This document shows, piece by piece, positions 9,373 through 17,690 of a DNA stretch of 64,000 nt. Every line of letters starts with the position of its first letter. Position 1 is the stretch's first letter. The stretch is from Echinimonas agarilytica (lineage in GTDB: Bacteria > Pseudomonadota > Gammaproteobacteria > Enterobacterales > Neiellaceae), in the NCBI RefSeq assembly GCF_023703465.1, contig NZ_JAMQGP010000006.1:124001-188000 (forward strand), written 5' to 3'. Below the pieces are notes generated by a model that searched no databases, was not told where the DNA came from, and saw only the letters and a program-made list of their open reading frames with translations. The translations under genes were made by a program, and so were the position numbers.

Positions 9373-10848
9373 CTACACCTCCTTTTCTTTTGCTCGGCGG
9401 GCAGGACGCCGGCGCTTGGCTGTTTTTGCTGCCTTGGCTGCTTTTTTCGCTTCGGCTTCTTTTTCAAGGCGATCTGATCGAGCAACGGCGAGCTTTCTGG
9501 TCACGGTTGACTTGTTCGCCATTTGCCGAATTGCATTAATTGCCCCTTTGGCGTGATGAAAATACTGCGTGAGTGGGATCCGCGACGGACAAACGTATGC
9601 GCAAGCTCCGCAGAGAAGGCAATGGTCGATACCGTAGTCCTGTGCACCTTCAAAATCACTGATGCGCGTGTGGGATGCCATTTGAAAAGGCATAAGACCC
9701 ATAGGGCAGGCTGTGACGCAACGGCCACAGCGGACACATTCATGGCTCTGTTGAGGCTTTACCTCCGTGTCAGACAGAGCGAGTACAGCGCCAATACTTT
9801 TATCGACTGGGGCAAAAGTTGATCTGATGATCTGTCCCATCATGGGGCCACCAGCAATCAACCTTTCTGCATTCACTTTAAGGCCGCCTGCGGCCCCCAA
9901 TAAATCGGCAATAGGCGTGCCAATGGGGACCACAAAATTGCCTGGTTGTTCGATTCCGCCACCAGAGATGGTGATGACCCGATCAATTAAAGGTCGCCGA
10001 TAACTCACGGCGTGATAGACCGATTTTGCGGTTGCTACATTGTGAACCAAAATGCCCAAGGCGACACTGAGTTGACCCGGCGGAATGAGTCGACCGGTTA
10101 CGGCTTTTACTAGGTGACGCTCGGAACCCATAGGGTAAAGGCTAGGCACGGCTTGAACAGAGATCGTATCAAGGTGATCGCATGCTGTTTTGATAACCTC
10201 GATACTGCTGGGTTTGTTATCTTCAATGGCAATGATTGCCTGCTTTGCCCCTGTGATGGTTAACATGATGTCGACACCGGCAACGATGTCGGCGGCGCTC
10301 TCTTGCATTAAACGGTCGTCACAGGTTATGTAAGGTTCGCACTCGCCGCCGTTAATCAACAAGGTATGAATTTTCTTTTGGCGGGCCAGTCGCAGCTTTA
10401 TACCACTGGGGAATCCAGCACCGCCCAAGCCGACAATACCCGCATCTAGAACCCGTTGCAGCATTTCCTGTGGACTCAGTTTGGTCACATTGCATGGAGG
10501 ATATGCCACAGCCCATAGAGGATTGTCGTTGGATTTAATCACCAGTGTTTTACATTTCAACCCTGAAGGGTGTGCAGTAACATGCTGTTTAATATCCTCT
10601 ACAATGCCATTCACGGGTGAGTGCAATGGCACACACATATCACTGATCCCCTTGGCTAACAGCTGGCCTTTACCAACACTCTCGCCCACCCCAACTAGAG
10701 GTCTTAATATCGTTCCATTGCGCTGCTGCAAGCTGAGAAAAAGACGTTTTGGCTTAATGTCTTTTCTGATTTTGTTATGGGCGGTAAGGTCTTTGTGACC
10801 ATCTGGGTGAATACCGCCTGGGAATGGTCGTTTAAGCATTGTTATCAT
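9373..10848 (-). CDS. rnfC: Rnf complex subunit RnfC (NADH/ferredoxin module)
   Basis: A 491-residue peripheral subunit. The N-terminal part has FPGGIHPDGHKD. The NADH/FMN-binding domain has GLGGAGFPSGIKL and INGGECEPYITCDDRLM. Two 4Fe-4S motifs follow, CVRCGRCVTACPMGL and CLLCGACAYVCPSRI. A short Lys/Ala/Arg-rich tail (about the last 40 residues) follows, as in other gammaproteobacterial RnfC/RsxC but much shorter than E. coli RsxC. RnfC exchanges electrons with NADH and passes them into the membrane complex. Confidence 0.95.
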   Translation of the reverse strand: MITMLKRPFPGGIHPDGHKDLTAHNKIRKDIKPKRLFLSLQQRNGTILRPLVGVGESVGKGQLLAKGISDMCVPLHSPVNGIVEDIKQHVTAHPSGLKCKTLVIKSNDNPLWAVAYPPCNVTKLSPQEMLQRVLDAGIVGLGGAGFPSGIKLRLARQKKIHTLLINGGECEPYITCDDRLMQESAADIVAGVDIMLTITGAKQAIIAIEDNKPSSIEVIKTACDHLDTISVQAVPSLYPMGSERHLVKAVTGRLIPPGQLSVALGILVHNVATAKSVYHAVSYRRPLIDRVITISGGGIEQPGNFVVPIGTPIADLLGAAGGLKVNAERLIAGGPMMGQIIRSTFAPVDKSIGAVLALSDTEVKPQQSHECVRCGRCVTACPMGLMPFQMASHTRISDFEGAQDYGIDHCLLCGACAYVCPSRIPLTQYFHHAKGAINAIRQMANKSTVTRKLAVARSDRLEKEAEAKKAAKAAKTAKRRRPARRAKEKEV

Positions 10849-10857
10849 CTTGAACTC

Positions 10858-11388
10858 CTACGCCACTCGAGGGTTTGGCCATTGCCAACTGGTTGCCGAG
10901 CTGCTTACTGGTATCATGCTCAGGCAGTCTTGTGGGCAGGCCTTTTCACATAAACCACAACCGGTGCATACCGATGCAATTACGGTATGCATTTGCTTAT
11001 TGGTGCCGATAATGGCGTCGAATGGGCACGCCTTAAAGCAGCGGGTGCAACCACTGCACTGTGATTCATCAATGTAAGCCACTAATGGACCTGTATCCTT
11101 ACTTTCACCGAGGCTAACACCAAGGATTTTCGCGATGGAGTGTGCCAGCGCACGCCCCCCCGGAGGACAACACTCTGCAGTCAGCCGCCCTGCGACCATC
11201 GCCTCTGCAGCTTGTTTGCAACCGGCTTCGCCACACTGGCCACACTGGCCTCCAGGAAGTAGGTCTGTTATTTCATCCACACGTGGATCGCCTTGGACGG
11301 CAAAGACTTTTGCTGCCCAACCAAGTAAAGCACCAAGACTGGAGCCTAAGACTAAAAAAACCAGGAGCGAAATTAGAATGTTCCACAT
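10858..11388 (-). CDS. rnfB: Rnf complex ferredoxin subunit RnfB
   Basis: A 176-residue protein with one N-terminal membrane helix (about residues 5-25). A 4Fe-4S domain of the form GQCGQCGEAGC...CCPPGG comes next, followed by two ferredoxin motifs, CSGCTRCFKACP and CTGCGLCEKACP. RnfB is the exit point that reduces ferredoxin or flavodoxin at the cost of the ion gradient. It lies between rnfA (11-base gap) and rnfC (9-base gap). Confidence 0.95.
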   Translation of the reverse strand: MWNILISLLVFLVLGSSLGALLGWAAKVFAVQGDPRVDEITDLLPGGQCGQCGEAGCKQAAEAMVAGRLTAECCPPGGRALAHSIAKILGVSLGESKDTGPLVAYIDESQCSGCTRCFKACPFDAIIGTNKQMHTVIASVCTGCGLCEKACPQDCLSMIPVSSSATSWQWPNPRVA

Positions 11389-11399
11389 ACGTTATCTCC

Positions 11400-11978
11400 T
11401 TACTTGACCAGCCCAGCAAAGCCCATAAAAGCCATGCTCAACAGGCCTGCGGTAACAAAAGCGATAGGGCTGCCTTGCCAAGCCGAAGGTACATTTGCTA
11501 ATTTCAGGCGCTGTCGCATTCCGGCAAATAGCACTATGACTAAACTGAACCCCAATGCTGAACCAAAAGCATAAAAAATGGACTGAGAGAAACTCATTTG
11601 TTCCTGTACCACCAATAAGGCCACCCCTAACACAGCACAATTGGTGGTAATCAAAGGTAAAAAAATGCCCAGTGTTTGATACAAAGACGGAGACATTTTC
11701 TGAATAAATAACTCAGTGAACTGAACCACTGCAGCTATGACTAAAATAAACGACAAGATCCGCAACGTTTGCAGATTGAAAGGAATCAAGATTGCACGTT
11801 CAATCAGCCAAGCAGCAATACACGCTATGACCAACACAAAAGTCGTGGCCAGCCCCATGCCTACCGCGCTGTCGACTTTACCTGACACGCCCATAAACGG
11901 GCATAAGCCGAGAAACTTGGCAAGTACCACATTGTTGACGACCGCAGTACCAATGATGATCAATAAATGTTCACTCAT
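11400..11978 (-). CDS. rnfA: Rnf electron-transport complex subunit RnfA
   Basis: A 192-residue integral membrane protein of the NqrE/RnfA family. The start [16 protein letters not shown] at 11978 is picked because it lines up with E. coli RsxA; six extra codons to 11996 are possible but unlikely. Conserved [15 protein letters not shown] and [16 protein letters not shown] hold the two cluster-binding cysteines. It is the first gene of rnfABCDGEH and lies just downstream of a strong -24/-12 element. Confidence 0.95.
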   Translation of the reverse strand: MSEHLLIIIGTAVVNNVVLAKFLGLCPFMGVSGKVDSAVGMGLATTFVLVIACIAAWLIERAILIPFNLQTLRILSFILVIAAVVQFTELFIQKMSPSLYQTLGIFLPLITTNCAVLGVALLVVQEQMSFSQSIFYAFGSALGFSLVIVLFAGMRQRLKLANVPSAWQGSPIAFVTAGLLSMAFMGFAGLVK

Positions 11979-12023
11979 ATATTTAAGCCTCAGCATCGTT
12001 AGTAGAACTTGATTAATGGCGAC

Positions 12024-12039
12024 TGCAGGCGTTGTGCCA
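12024..12039 (-). promoter_or_regulatory. Sigma-54 promoter of the rnf operon
   Basis: On the minus strand the bases read TGGCAC-AACGC-CTGCA: a perfect -24 half and a good -12 half at exact spacing. The predicted start near 12012 gives a short leader before rnfA. This ties Rnf expression to the NifA/sigma-54 regulon. Confidence 0.82.
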
Positions 12040-12134
12040 GAGTGGTGGAATGACCTTCATTTGGGCGGTAGCCCTGTTTTGGCGCGACTTTTCTGCTCAA
12101 CGAGAGAAAGGAGGGGGGGGCCAATCGGGGCCGG

Positions 12135-12178
12135 TTTACGACAATCAAGCCAACAAAAAAGACATAAGTTGTCGTAAA
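12135..12178. repeat. 10-bp inverted repeat between rnfA and nifL
   Basis: TTTACGACAA (12135-12144) and TTGTCGTAAA (12169-12178) are exact reverse complements, 24 bases apart, between two divergent sigma-54 promoters. Each arm contains the TTGTCG half of the NifA sites found elsewhere in this window, but pointing away from each other. Confidence 0.7.
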
Positions 12179-12185
12179 TCAAACA
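12170..12185. promoter_or_regulatory. Candidate NifA site upstream of nifL (and rnfA)
   Basis: TGTCGTAAATCAAACA fits TGT-N10-ACA, with the strong TTGTCG left half but a weak right half. Its centre is about 52 bases before the -24 element of nifL, matching the spacing at the other nif promoters, and about 140 bases from that of rnfA. Confidence 0.6.
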
Positions 12186-12227
12186 AAGATGTAGCCGTAA
12201 GCCCCTGATCTGTTTAATTCGTGAAGC

Positions 12228-12243
12228 AGGAACATTTTTTGCA
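12228..12243 (+). promoter_or_regulatory. Sigma-54 promoter-like element of nifLA
   Basis: AGGAAC-ATTTT-TTGCA keeps both invariant doublets and exact spacing. It lies 40 bases before the nifL start. No NtrC-type site (TGCACC-N5-GGTGCA) was seen, so self-activation by NifA is possible. Confidence 0.6.
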
Positions 12244-12282
12244 GCAGCTTAAGCTTTAGAAGTGTTGATTCAGTAGGGACGC

Positions 12283-13842
12283 ATGGAAAACAGTCAAATT
12301 TCAAACTCATTAATTGAAGCCGGTCAACAGTCAATTGTTGCGGGAAAGTTCTCTATAGCCCATTTTTCACAGATTGTTGAACAAGCACCGGTAGGTATTT
12401 CAATCACAGACTCAACCGCCCAGATTCTCTATGTCAATAAACATTTTTGCGAGATAACTGGCTATTCACAGAGTGAGATTGAAAATAAAAACCACTCTGT
12501 GCTGTCATTTAAAACCACGCCAGTAGAGGTATATCGGGAGCTGTGGGAGACCATTCAGGCAGGTAATGCCTGGAGTGGAAACTTGGTCAATCGTCGTAAA
12601 AACGGAGAACGTTACCTTGCGGAGGTTAGCATCGCACCACTGATTGACACAGATGCTACTCACACCTATTACATGGGCATTCAACGTGATGTTAGCGAGC
12701 GCTTTGCCCGTCAAACTGAGCTATCCAACCGCGGAAAGCTGTTGCAAGGCGTGTTTAACACTGTGCACACAGGTATCGCCCTGTTAGATGATAAACAGCG
12801 TGTAGTGATGGACAACCTAGCATACAAAACGCTTGCCAGTGATATCGGTGAAGAGCCTGCGCCGCTTCTATTGAATCAAATCAAACTTCAACTAGGTATT
12901 GCGGAAACGGAAAGTATCGACAAAGGCTATTTTCGAGAACGTACTCAGATTGTGGTTGAATTGAAGACCGCAGAGTATCAGCGGTGGTTTTCCTGCCGAC
13001 TTAGCAACTTAGAAATGAATGATTCAGAAGTCGATGACTTTTTTGCTCCCAAGACCAGAGATTACACCGTGCTGACTGTTGCAGATGTCACTCAGTCTCA
13101 CCGGCAAACAGAGAAAAGGCGACTGGCAGAATTGCAATATTCAACGGCTGAATCTGAGCGTCTGCACGCAATGCAGGAAACGGTGCACGCAGTTATTCAT
13201 CAGATGCAAGCGCCGGTGAATATGATCGAGTCTGCTGTGAACATGCTGAATGGGCATAATCAAACCTGCAGCGGAATTGAAGCCATGTCCATAGCATTGG
13301 ATGCCGGAAAAAACGCATTACAACAGCTTCGAGATGCTCGCCCAGAGCGCCCACATGAAGCTAAGACATCGGTTAATTTGAATCAGATAGTCCATGAATT
13401 GTCGATGATGACTTCTGAACGCATGCTGCAGCGTTCAATCTCCTTTCGTCTCGCATTGACCGGTACCTTACCCGCAATTAACGGTAAACCTGCTCGTTTG
13501 CGTGTGGCCATTAAGCAACTGATCGATAACGCGATTGAGGCGATTGATTTCTCCAAATCAACGCTGCGGGAAATCATTATCAGTACATCTTTGCTGGATG
13601 GTGAAATTCAAGTCAGCATTGATGATACTGGGCCGGGGATCAGTTCTGATCTGAGGTTAAAGGTGTTTCAACCACTTTACTCCACTAAACCCGACCATAG
13701 TGAAGGTTCTCGAGGTATCGGTTTGTGCATCGTACAGCAAGTCGTGAGCGAGCACGGCGGCATCGTTGAGTTCTCAAGCAATCAAAGGGGGGGATGCCGA
13801 GTGCAGGTTAACCTACCGTTGAGAGAGAAGGGGGCCGTATGA
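12283..13842 (+). CDS. nifL: Nitrogen fixation anti-activator NifL
   Basis: A 519-residue flavoprotein that binds and blocks NifA when oxygen or fixed nitrogen is present. The N-terminal PAS domain (about 28-140) contains APVGISITD and the ITGYSQSEIE / RRKNGERYLAEVSIAPL pattern of the FAD-binding NifL PAS1. A second PAS-like region follows (about 150-270). After it come a histidine-kinase-like helix region (VHAVIHQMQAPVNMIES) and a GHKL ATPase domain with DNAIEAIDF, DDTGPGI and GIGLCIVQQV. The length equals that of Azotobacter NifL. It overlaps nifA by 4 bases (ATGA), keeping the two proteins in step. Confidence 0.95.
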   Translation: MENSQISNSLIEAGQQSIVAGKFSIAHFSQIVEQAPVGISITDSTAQILYVNKHFCEITGYSQSEIENKNHSVLSFKTTPVEVYRELWETIQAGNAWSGNLVNRRKNGERYLAEVSIAPLIDTDATHTYYMGIQRDVSERFARQTELSNRGKLLQGVFNTVHTGIALLDDKQRVVMDNLAYKTLASDIGEEPAPLLLNQIKLQLGIAETESIDKGYFRERTQIVVELKTAEYQRWFSCRLSNLEMNDSEVDDFFAPKTRDYTVLTVADVTQSHRQTEKRRLAELQYSTAESERLHAMQETVHAVIHQMQAPVNMIESAVNMLNGHNQTCSGIEAMSIALDAGKNALQQLRDARPERPHEAKTSVNLNQIVHELSMMTSERMLQRSISFRLALTGTLPAINGKPARLRVAIKQLIDNAIEAIDFSKSTLREIIISTSLLDGEIQVSIDDTGPGISSDLRLKVFQPLYSTKPDHSEGSRGIGLCIVQQVVSEHGGIVEFSSNQRGGCRVQVNLPLREKGAV

Positions 13843-15392
13843 CATTTAGCGAAACGGATAGCCTAGCAGACATTCAACTGGCCGCGTTATATCAGGTTTG
13901 TGCCATCTTGGGGAATAGCCTTAACTATCAGCAAACTATCTCTCGAGTGCTTAAAATCCTGCATGAAGAAGCCTTGTTGGAGCATGGCATGCTCACATTG
14001 GTAGACAAACAAGATTCAATGTTGGAAATCGACTTTGTGTACAGCCCTAATGAAGCACCGCAGCACGCGGCAATCAAATACAAGACTGGTGAAGGCATTG
14101 TTGGAGCAGTTCTCGCACAAGGAGAGCCCGTGGTGATCCCACTGATAGCCGATGAATTAAGGTTTGCTGATAAATTGTCACTGTATGATTTGAGCAAGCC
14201 ATTTATCGCCGTACCATTGCGCAGCGCCGACGCCAATGTGATTGGCGTATTGGCAGCGCAGCCTGCTATTGCAAACCCGACTATGTTATCTGCATTTAAC
14301 CGCTTTTTGGAAATGTGCGGGAGTTTGATTGCGCGCAATGTGGTGTTAGCTCGGGGTATTGAGGAACAAACAGACGACCTTCAGCAACAACGAGATCGGT
14401 TACAACGCAAAGTTCGCTCCAATTACAATATGGATAATATGGTGGGGCATACTCAACCAATGCGCAAAGTGTTTGACCAGATCCGATTGGTCTCTAAGTG
14501 GGACAGTACAGTACTGATTCGAGGAGAGTCGGGCACAGGTAAAGAGCTGGTCGCCAATGCCATCCATTACAACTCACCACGAGCCAAAGGCCCGTTTGTA
14601 AAATTAAACTGTGCGGCACTGCCGGACAACCTGCTCGAGTCTGAGCTGTTTGGACATGAAAAGGGCGCATTTACCGGAGCTGCTAAGCAACGAAAAGGAC
14701 GTTTTGAAGCTGCTCATGGCGGTACTCTGTTCTTGGATGAAATTGGTGAAATATCTGCCGCCTTTCAAGCCAAGTTGTTACGTGTGCTGCAAGAAGGTGA
14801 GTTTGAACGGTTAGGAGGAACGCAAAGCCTTAGCGTCGATGTACGCATTGTCGCAGCCACCAATCGCCACTTAGAAGACGATGTTCGCGACGGAAAATTC
14901 AGGGAAGATCTCTATTATCGGCTCAATGTTATGCCTATTCAATTACCCACTTTACGTGAGCGTATTGAGGATCTGCCTGAATTAGCAACCTTCCTGGTGG
15001 ACAAGCTCAGTAAGCATCAGAAACGCCCGTTGAAACTGACCGATGGGGCTATCCGGCGTTTAATGTCATATCACTGGCCAGGTAATGTGCGTCAACTGGA
15101 AAACCTGCTTGAGCGCGCTTCGGTCATGAGCGAAAGCGGTAATATTGACCAAGACTTAATTGTTATTGAAGACTTTTCGGCGCAGCGTTCATCTTCCGCA
15201 TCAGGCTTAAACACAAGGTCTCTGCCAACCACTTTGGATATGGATGGAGAGATGGATGAGCGTGAACGTGTGATTGCAGCACTAGAACAAGCCGGTTGGG
15301 TGCAAGCAAAAGCGGCGCGTTTGCTGAACATGACCCCAAGACAAATTGCCTACCGTATTCAGACTATGAATATTAATGTGCGACAAATGTAA
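13839..15392 (+). CDS. nifA: Nif-specific sigma-54 activator NifA
   Basis: A 517-residue enhancer-binding protein. It has an N-terminal GAF domain (about 20-170), then an AAA+ domain with Walker A GESGTGKE at 229-236, the sigma-54 contact loop GAFTGA at 276-281 and LFLDEIGE. A C-terminal Fis-type helix-turn-helix ends the protein (AAKAARLLNMTPRQIAYRIQ). The linker after the AAA+ domain lacks the cysteine cluster of oxygen-sensing NifA proteins, which fits control by NifL instead. Its likely sites are the TGT-N10-ACA palindromes in this window. Confidence 0.96.
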   Translation: MTFSETDSLADIQLAALYQVCAILGNSLNYQQTISRVLKILHEEALLEHGMLTLVDKQDSMLEIDFVYSPNEAPQHAAIKYKTGEGIVGAVLAQGEPVVIPLIADELRFADKLSLYDLSKPFIAVPLRSADANVIGVLAAQPAIANPTMLSAFNRFLEMCGSLIARNVVLARGIEEQTDDLQQQRDRLQRKVRSNYNMDNMVGHTQPMRKVFDQIRLVSKWDSTVLIRGESGTGKELVANAIHYNSPRAKGPFVKLNCAALPDNLLESELFGHEKGAFTGAAKQRKGRFEAAHGGTLFLDEIGEISAAFQAKLLRVLQEGEFERLGGTQSLSVDVRIVAATNRHLEDDVRDGKFREDLYYRLNVMPIQLPTLRERIEDLPELATFLVDKLSKHQKRPLKLTDGAIRRLMSYHWPGNVRQLENLLERASVMSESGNIDQDLIVIEDFSAQRSSSASGLNTRSLPTTLDMDGEMDERERVIAALEQAGWVQAKAARLLNMTPRQIAYRIQTMNINVRQM

Positions 15393-15409
15393 TTTTGTGA
15401 CAATAAAAA

Positions 15410-15427
15410 TTGTCGTATTCACGACAA
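15410..15427. promoter_or_regulatory. NifA upstream activator sequence for nifB
   Basis: TTGTCGTATTCACGACAA is a TGT-N10-ACA site in the extended TTGTCG-N6-CGACAA form, about 60 bases upstream of the nifB -24 element and just after the nifA stop. Confidence 0.84.
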
Positions 15428-15447
15428 TCCTCAGGAGATATTCACTT

Positions 15448-15472
15448 TAACCCCCCGAATAACAGGGGGTTA
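15448..15472. repeat. Perfect 8-bp hairpin between nifB activator site and promoter
   Basis: TAACCCCC (15448-15455) and GGGGGTTA (15465-15472) pair exactly around a 9-base loop. It ends 5 bases before the -24 element of nifB. It could end the nifLA transcript, but no T-run follows on the plus strand. Confidence 0.65.
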
Positions 15473-15476
15473 TGTT

Positions 15477-15492
15477 TGGAATAGGATTTGCA
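15477..15492 (+). promoter_or_regulatory. Sigma-54 promoter of nifB
   Basis: TGGAAT-AGGAT-TTGCA: invariant GG and GC doublets at exact spacing and a perfect -12 half. It lies about 50 bases upstream of the nifB ATG and downstream of a NifA palindrome. Confidence 0.75.
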
Positions 15493-15542
15493 AGTGTCAT
15501 CAAAGCATCGATATTCAAAACAATTTTACATGAGGCTGCTTC

Positions 15543-16820
15543 ATGACTTGCAACTCCAATCCTACGACACAGCATACTCTTGCTGACGACGAGCGAATCA
15601 AAACGCATCCTTGCTACTCCAAAGATGCCCATCAATATGCTCGGTTGCATTTGCCGGTGGCACCTGCATGCAATATTCAATGCAATTATTGCAATCGTAA
15701 ATTTGACTGTAGTAATGAATCGAGACCCGGTGTCGTATCGCGAGTCATGTCGCCTCTTCAAGCTATTGAACGCTTTAAAAAAGTCAAAGCGCGAATGCCA
15801 GAATTAAAAGTAGTGGGCATCGCTGGCCCCGGCGATGCCTTAGCAAATCCCAACGCTACTTTTACAACATTAAAAGGGGTGTCAGCATTAGACAGCGATT
15901 TACATTTGTGTATTTCAACCAATGGACTGGCTCTTCCTGAACACGTCGATGAATTAACTCGATTGGGGGTCAATCACCTCACGGTGACTATTAATACAGT
16001 CCGGCCTGAAATTGCAGCTGACCTTTATCCGTGGATCTACTTTAAAAACAGACGTTTGTTTGGAATGGAAGCTGCTGAGATCTTGATAAATCGACAGTTA
16101 AATGGGTTAGAAATTGCCGCAAAGGCAGGGATGTTGGTGAAGGTTAATACCGTTTTAATTCCTGGTGTGACAGACCGACACGTTGAAGCATTGTCGACAG
16201 AAATAAAAAAACGAGGGGCGCTTTTGCACAATTTAATGCCGCTGATTTCTGAACCTTCTCACGGTACTTTTTTCGGTATGCATCATGTGATGGGGCCGAG
16301 TGCATCCGAGCTTGAATACGCAAGAACTCGAAGTGCCATAAGTATGCCGCAGATGAGCCATTGCAAACAGTGCCGAGCCGATGCCGAGGGGCGTTTGGAA
16401 GAGCAGTCAGATCAGCAAGTTAATGCAGTGACTGTTGAAAATCAGGTCATACGCGTTGCTGTTGCCCAAAGCCAGCAAAGTCTCATTAATGTGCACTTTG
16501 GTCACGCCAATGGGTTTGATATTTATCAATTGTTCGATGGTAAATATAGGTTTCTTGAGCATCGTTCACTACCGCAGTTCTGCACGGGCGGAAGTGAGTG
16601 TAATGATGTCGAAGACAAAATTAACAAAATGATCATCACTTTGTCTGATTGTTCTATGGTACTGGCTAGCCGAGTCGGAATTAGTCCTTGGGTGGCGCTG
16701 GAGAAAGCAGGTATCAGGCCTAATGTAGAATACGCGATGTGCGACAGCCATACAGCGCTTGCCGCCTTAGCGACCCAACATAAGTCTGAGGTACTGGCGG
16801 AGGTGAGTAATGGCTGTTGA
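15543..16820 (+). CDS. nifB: FeMo-cofactor biosynthesis radical SAM protein NifB
   Basis: A 425-residue enzyme that fuses two 4Fe-4S clusters and inserts carbide and sulfur to make NifB-co, the first committed step of FeMo-co. The radical SAM motif is C43-NIQ-C47-NY-C50. Family sequence follows, including GIAGPGDALANP and NTVLIPGVTD. Residues from about 305 form a NifX-like cofactor-carrier domain (VHFGHANGFDIYQL). The ATG has a GAGG ribosome site 7 bases upstream. It is first of a run with fdxN, nifQ and modABC and overlaps fdxN by 11 bases. Confidence 0.97.
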   Translation: MTCNSNPTTQHTLADDERIKTHPCYSKDAHQYARLHLPVAPACNIQCNYCNRKFDCSNESRPGVVSRVMSPLQAIERFKKVKARMPELKVVGIAGPGDALANPNATFTTLKGVSALDSDLHLCISTNGLALPEHVDELTRLGVNHLTVTINTVRPEIAADLYPWIYFKNRRLFGMEAAEILINRQLNGLEIAAKAGMLVKVNTVLIPGVTDRHVEALSTEIKKRGALLHNLMPLISEPSHGTFFGMHHVMGPSASELEYARTRSAISMPQMSHCKQCRADAEGRLEEQSDQQVNAVTVENQVIRVAVAQSQQSLINVHFGHANGFDIYQLFDGKYRFLEHRSLPQFCTGGSECNDVEDKINKMIITLSDCSMVLASRVGISPWVALEKAGIRPNVEYAMCDSHTALAALATQHKSEVLAEVSNGC

Positions 16821-17088
16821 AATAACTCAAGCATGTATTCATTGTCAGGCCTGTAAGCAGGTTTGCCCGCAGCATGCGATAAAATCAAATGGCAAAACGA
16901 CAGCCGTTATCGTTCATCGCTGTGACGAGTGTCAGTCAAGCTGGTCAGCCCCACAATGTGCCTCTATCTGTCCTATAGAAGAAGCCATCGTCTCTGCAGA
17001 TGGTCAACCGCTTAACCCCAAAGGCAGCTTAAAACCGGATCTATCAGTACTTGATCGTATTGCGGCTCGGTTGAGTGCTGAGAGGTAA
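16810..17088 (+). CDS. fdxN: Nif-associated 2[4Fe-4S] ferredoxin (FdxN type)
   Basis: A 92-residue bacterial ferredoxin. It has one normal motif, CIHCQACKQVCP, and a second with the expanded spacing C-x2-C-x8-C-x3-C (CDEC...CASICP). That spacing is typical of the ferredoxin encoded next to nifB and thought to reduce NifB during cofactor synthesis. The gene overlaps the end of nifB by 11 bases and is followed 8 bases later by nifQ. Confidence 0.92.
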   Translation: MAVEITQACIHCQACKQVCPQHAIKSNGKTTAVIVHRCDECQSSWSAPQCASICPIEEAIVSADGQPLNPKGSLKPDLSVLDRIAARLSAER

Positions 17089-17096
17089 GAGCCATT

Positions 17097-17690
17097 ATGC
17101 GAGAGACAAATGAAGCCGTCAGCTACCTTGTGCATAAGGGTGAAATGGATGCCATCAATCAAACATTGTTGGCAAAAGTGTTGCTCGCTCAATTACAAGG
17201 CATAACTGTACTCCCTTACGGATTGGGGTTATCTCCAAATGCCTATGCAAACGTGTTAAATGCATGCAGGTTGCCTGCATTAGTTCAATTAGACCAACAA
17301 TGGCACTCGCCTCAGTGGCAGGTTTTTCGTGCTCGCGCCGAGGTGTGTAAGGAAATACAAAAGCTTAGGGCTGATGAACAGACCCAATTGGTCAAACTTT
17401 TACGACACTGTGCCAACCCCAGTGTTTGCTATGCCTCACATATAGCGACTGTGATTGCCACTGCTTGTTTAGGTCATGCCCACTTGTATGTAGCCCTTGG
17501 GCTGGAAAGCCGGCATGAATTGAAGCAACTTTTCGCCCACAATTTTCCCAGTCTTTGTGCATTGAATACCAATAATATGCGTTGGAAGCGTTTCCTCTAT
17601 TTGCAATTGTGCAAAAGTGGCGGGGATTACGTTTGCAGAGCTCCATCATGTAATGAGTGCAGTAGCAAAAAAGAGTGTTTTGTAGCGTGA
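17097..17690 (+). CDS. nifQ: Molybdenum donor protein NifQ
   Basis: A 197-residue protein ending in C-x4-C-x2-C-x5-C (CRAPSCNECSSKKEC), the signature of NifQ. NifQ carries a Mo-Fe-S cluster and hands molybdenum to NifEN/NifH for FeMo-co. The rest is weakly conserved and mostly helical. It lies between fdxN and modA. The modA GTG overlaps its TGA stop (GTGA), so molybdenum handling and uptake are translated together. Confidence 0.9.
   Translation: MRETNEAVSYLVHKGEMDAINQTLLAKVLLAQLQGITVLPYGLGLSPNAYANVLNACRLPALVQLDQQWHSPQWQVFRARAEVCKEIQKLRADEQTQLVKLLRHCANPSVCYASHIATVIATACLGHAHLYVALGLESRHELKQLFAHNFPSLCALNTNNMRWKRFLYLQLCKSGGDYVCRAPSCNECSSKKECFVA

Noticed and set aside
9046..9556. Plus-strand frames within rnfC and rnfD
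   Set aside because: Shadows of the tightly packed rnf genes on the other strand.
12113..12120. Run of eight G as a phase-variation tract
   Set aside because: It is intergenic and outside both promoter elements, so a length change would not obviously switch a gene.
16810..17088. Frameshifted second ferredoxin motif in fdxN
   Set aside because: The wide C-x8-C spacing is normal for nif-linked FdxN proteins.
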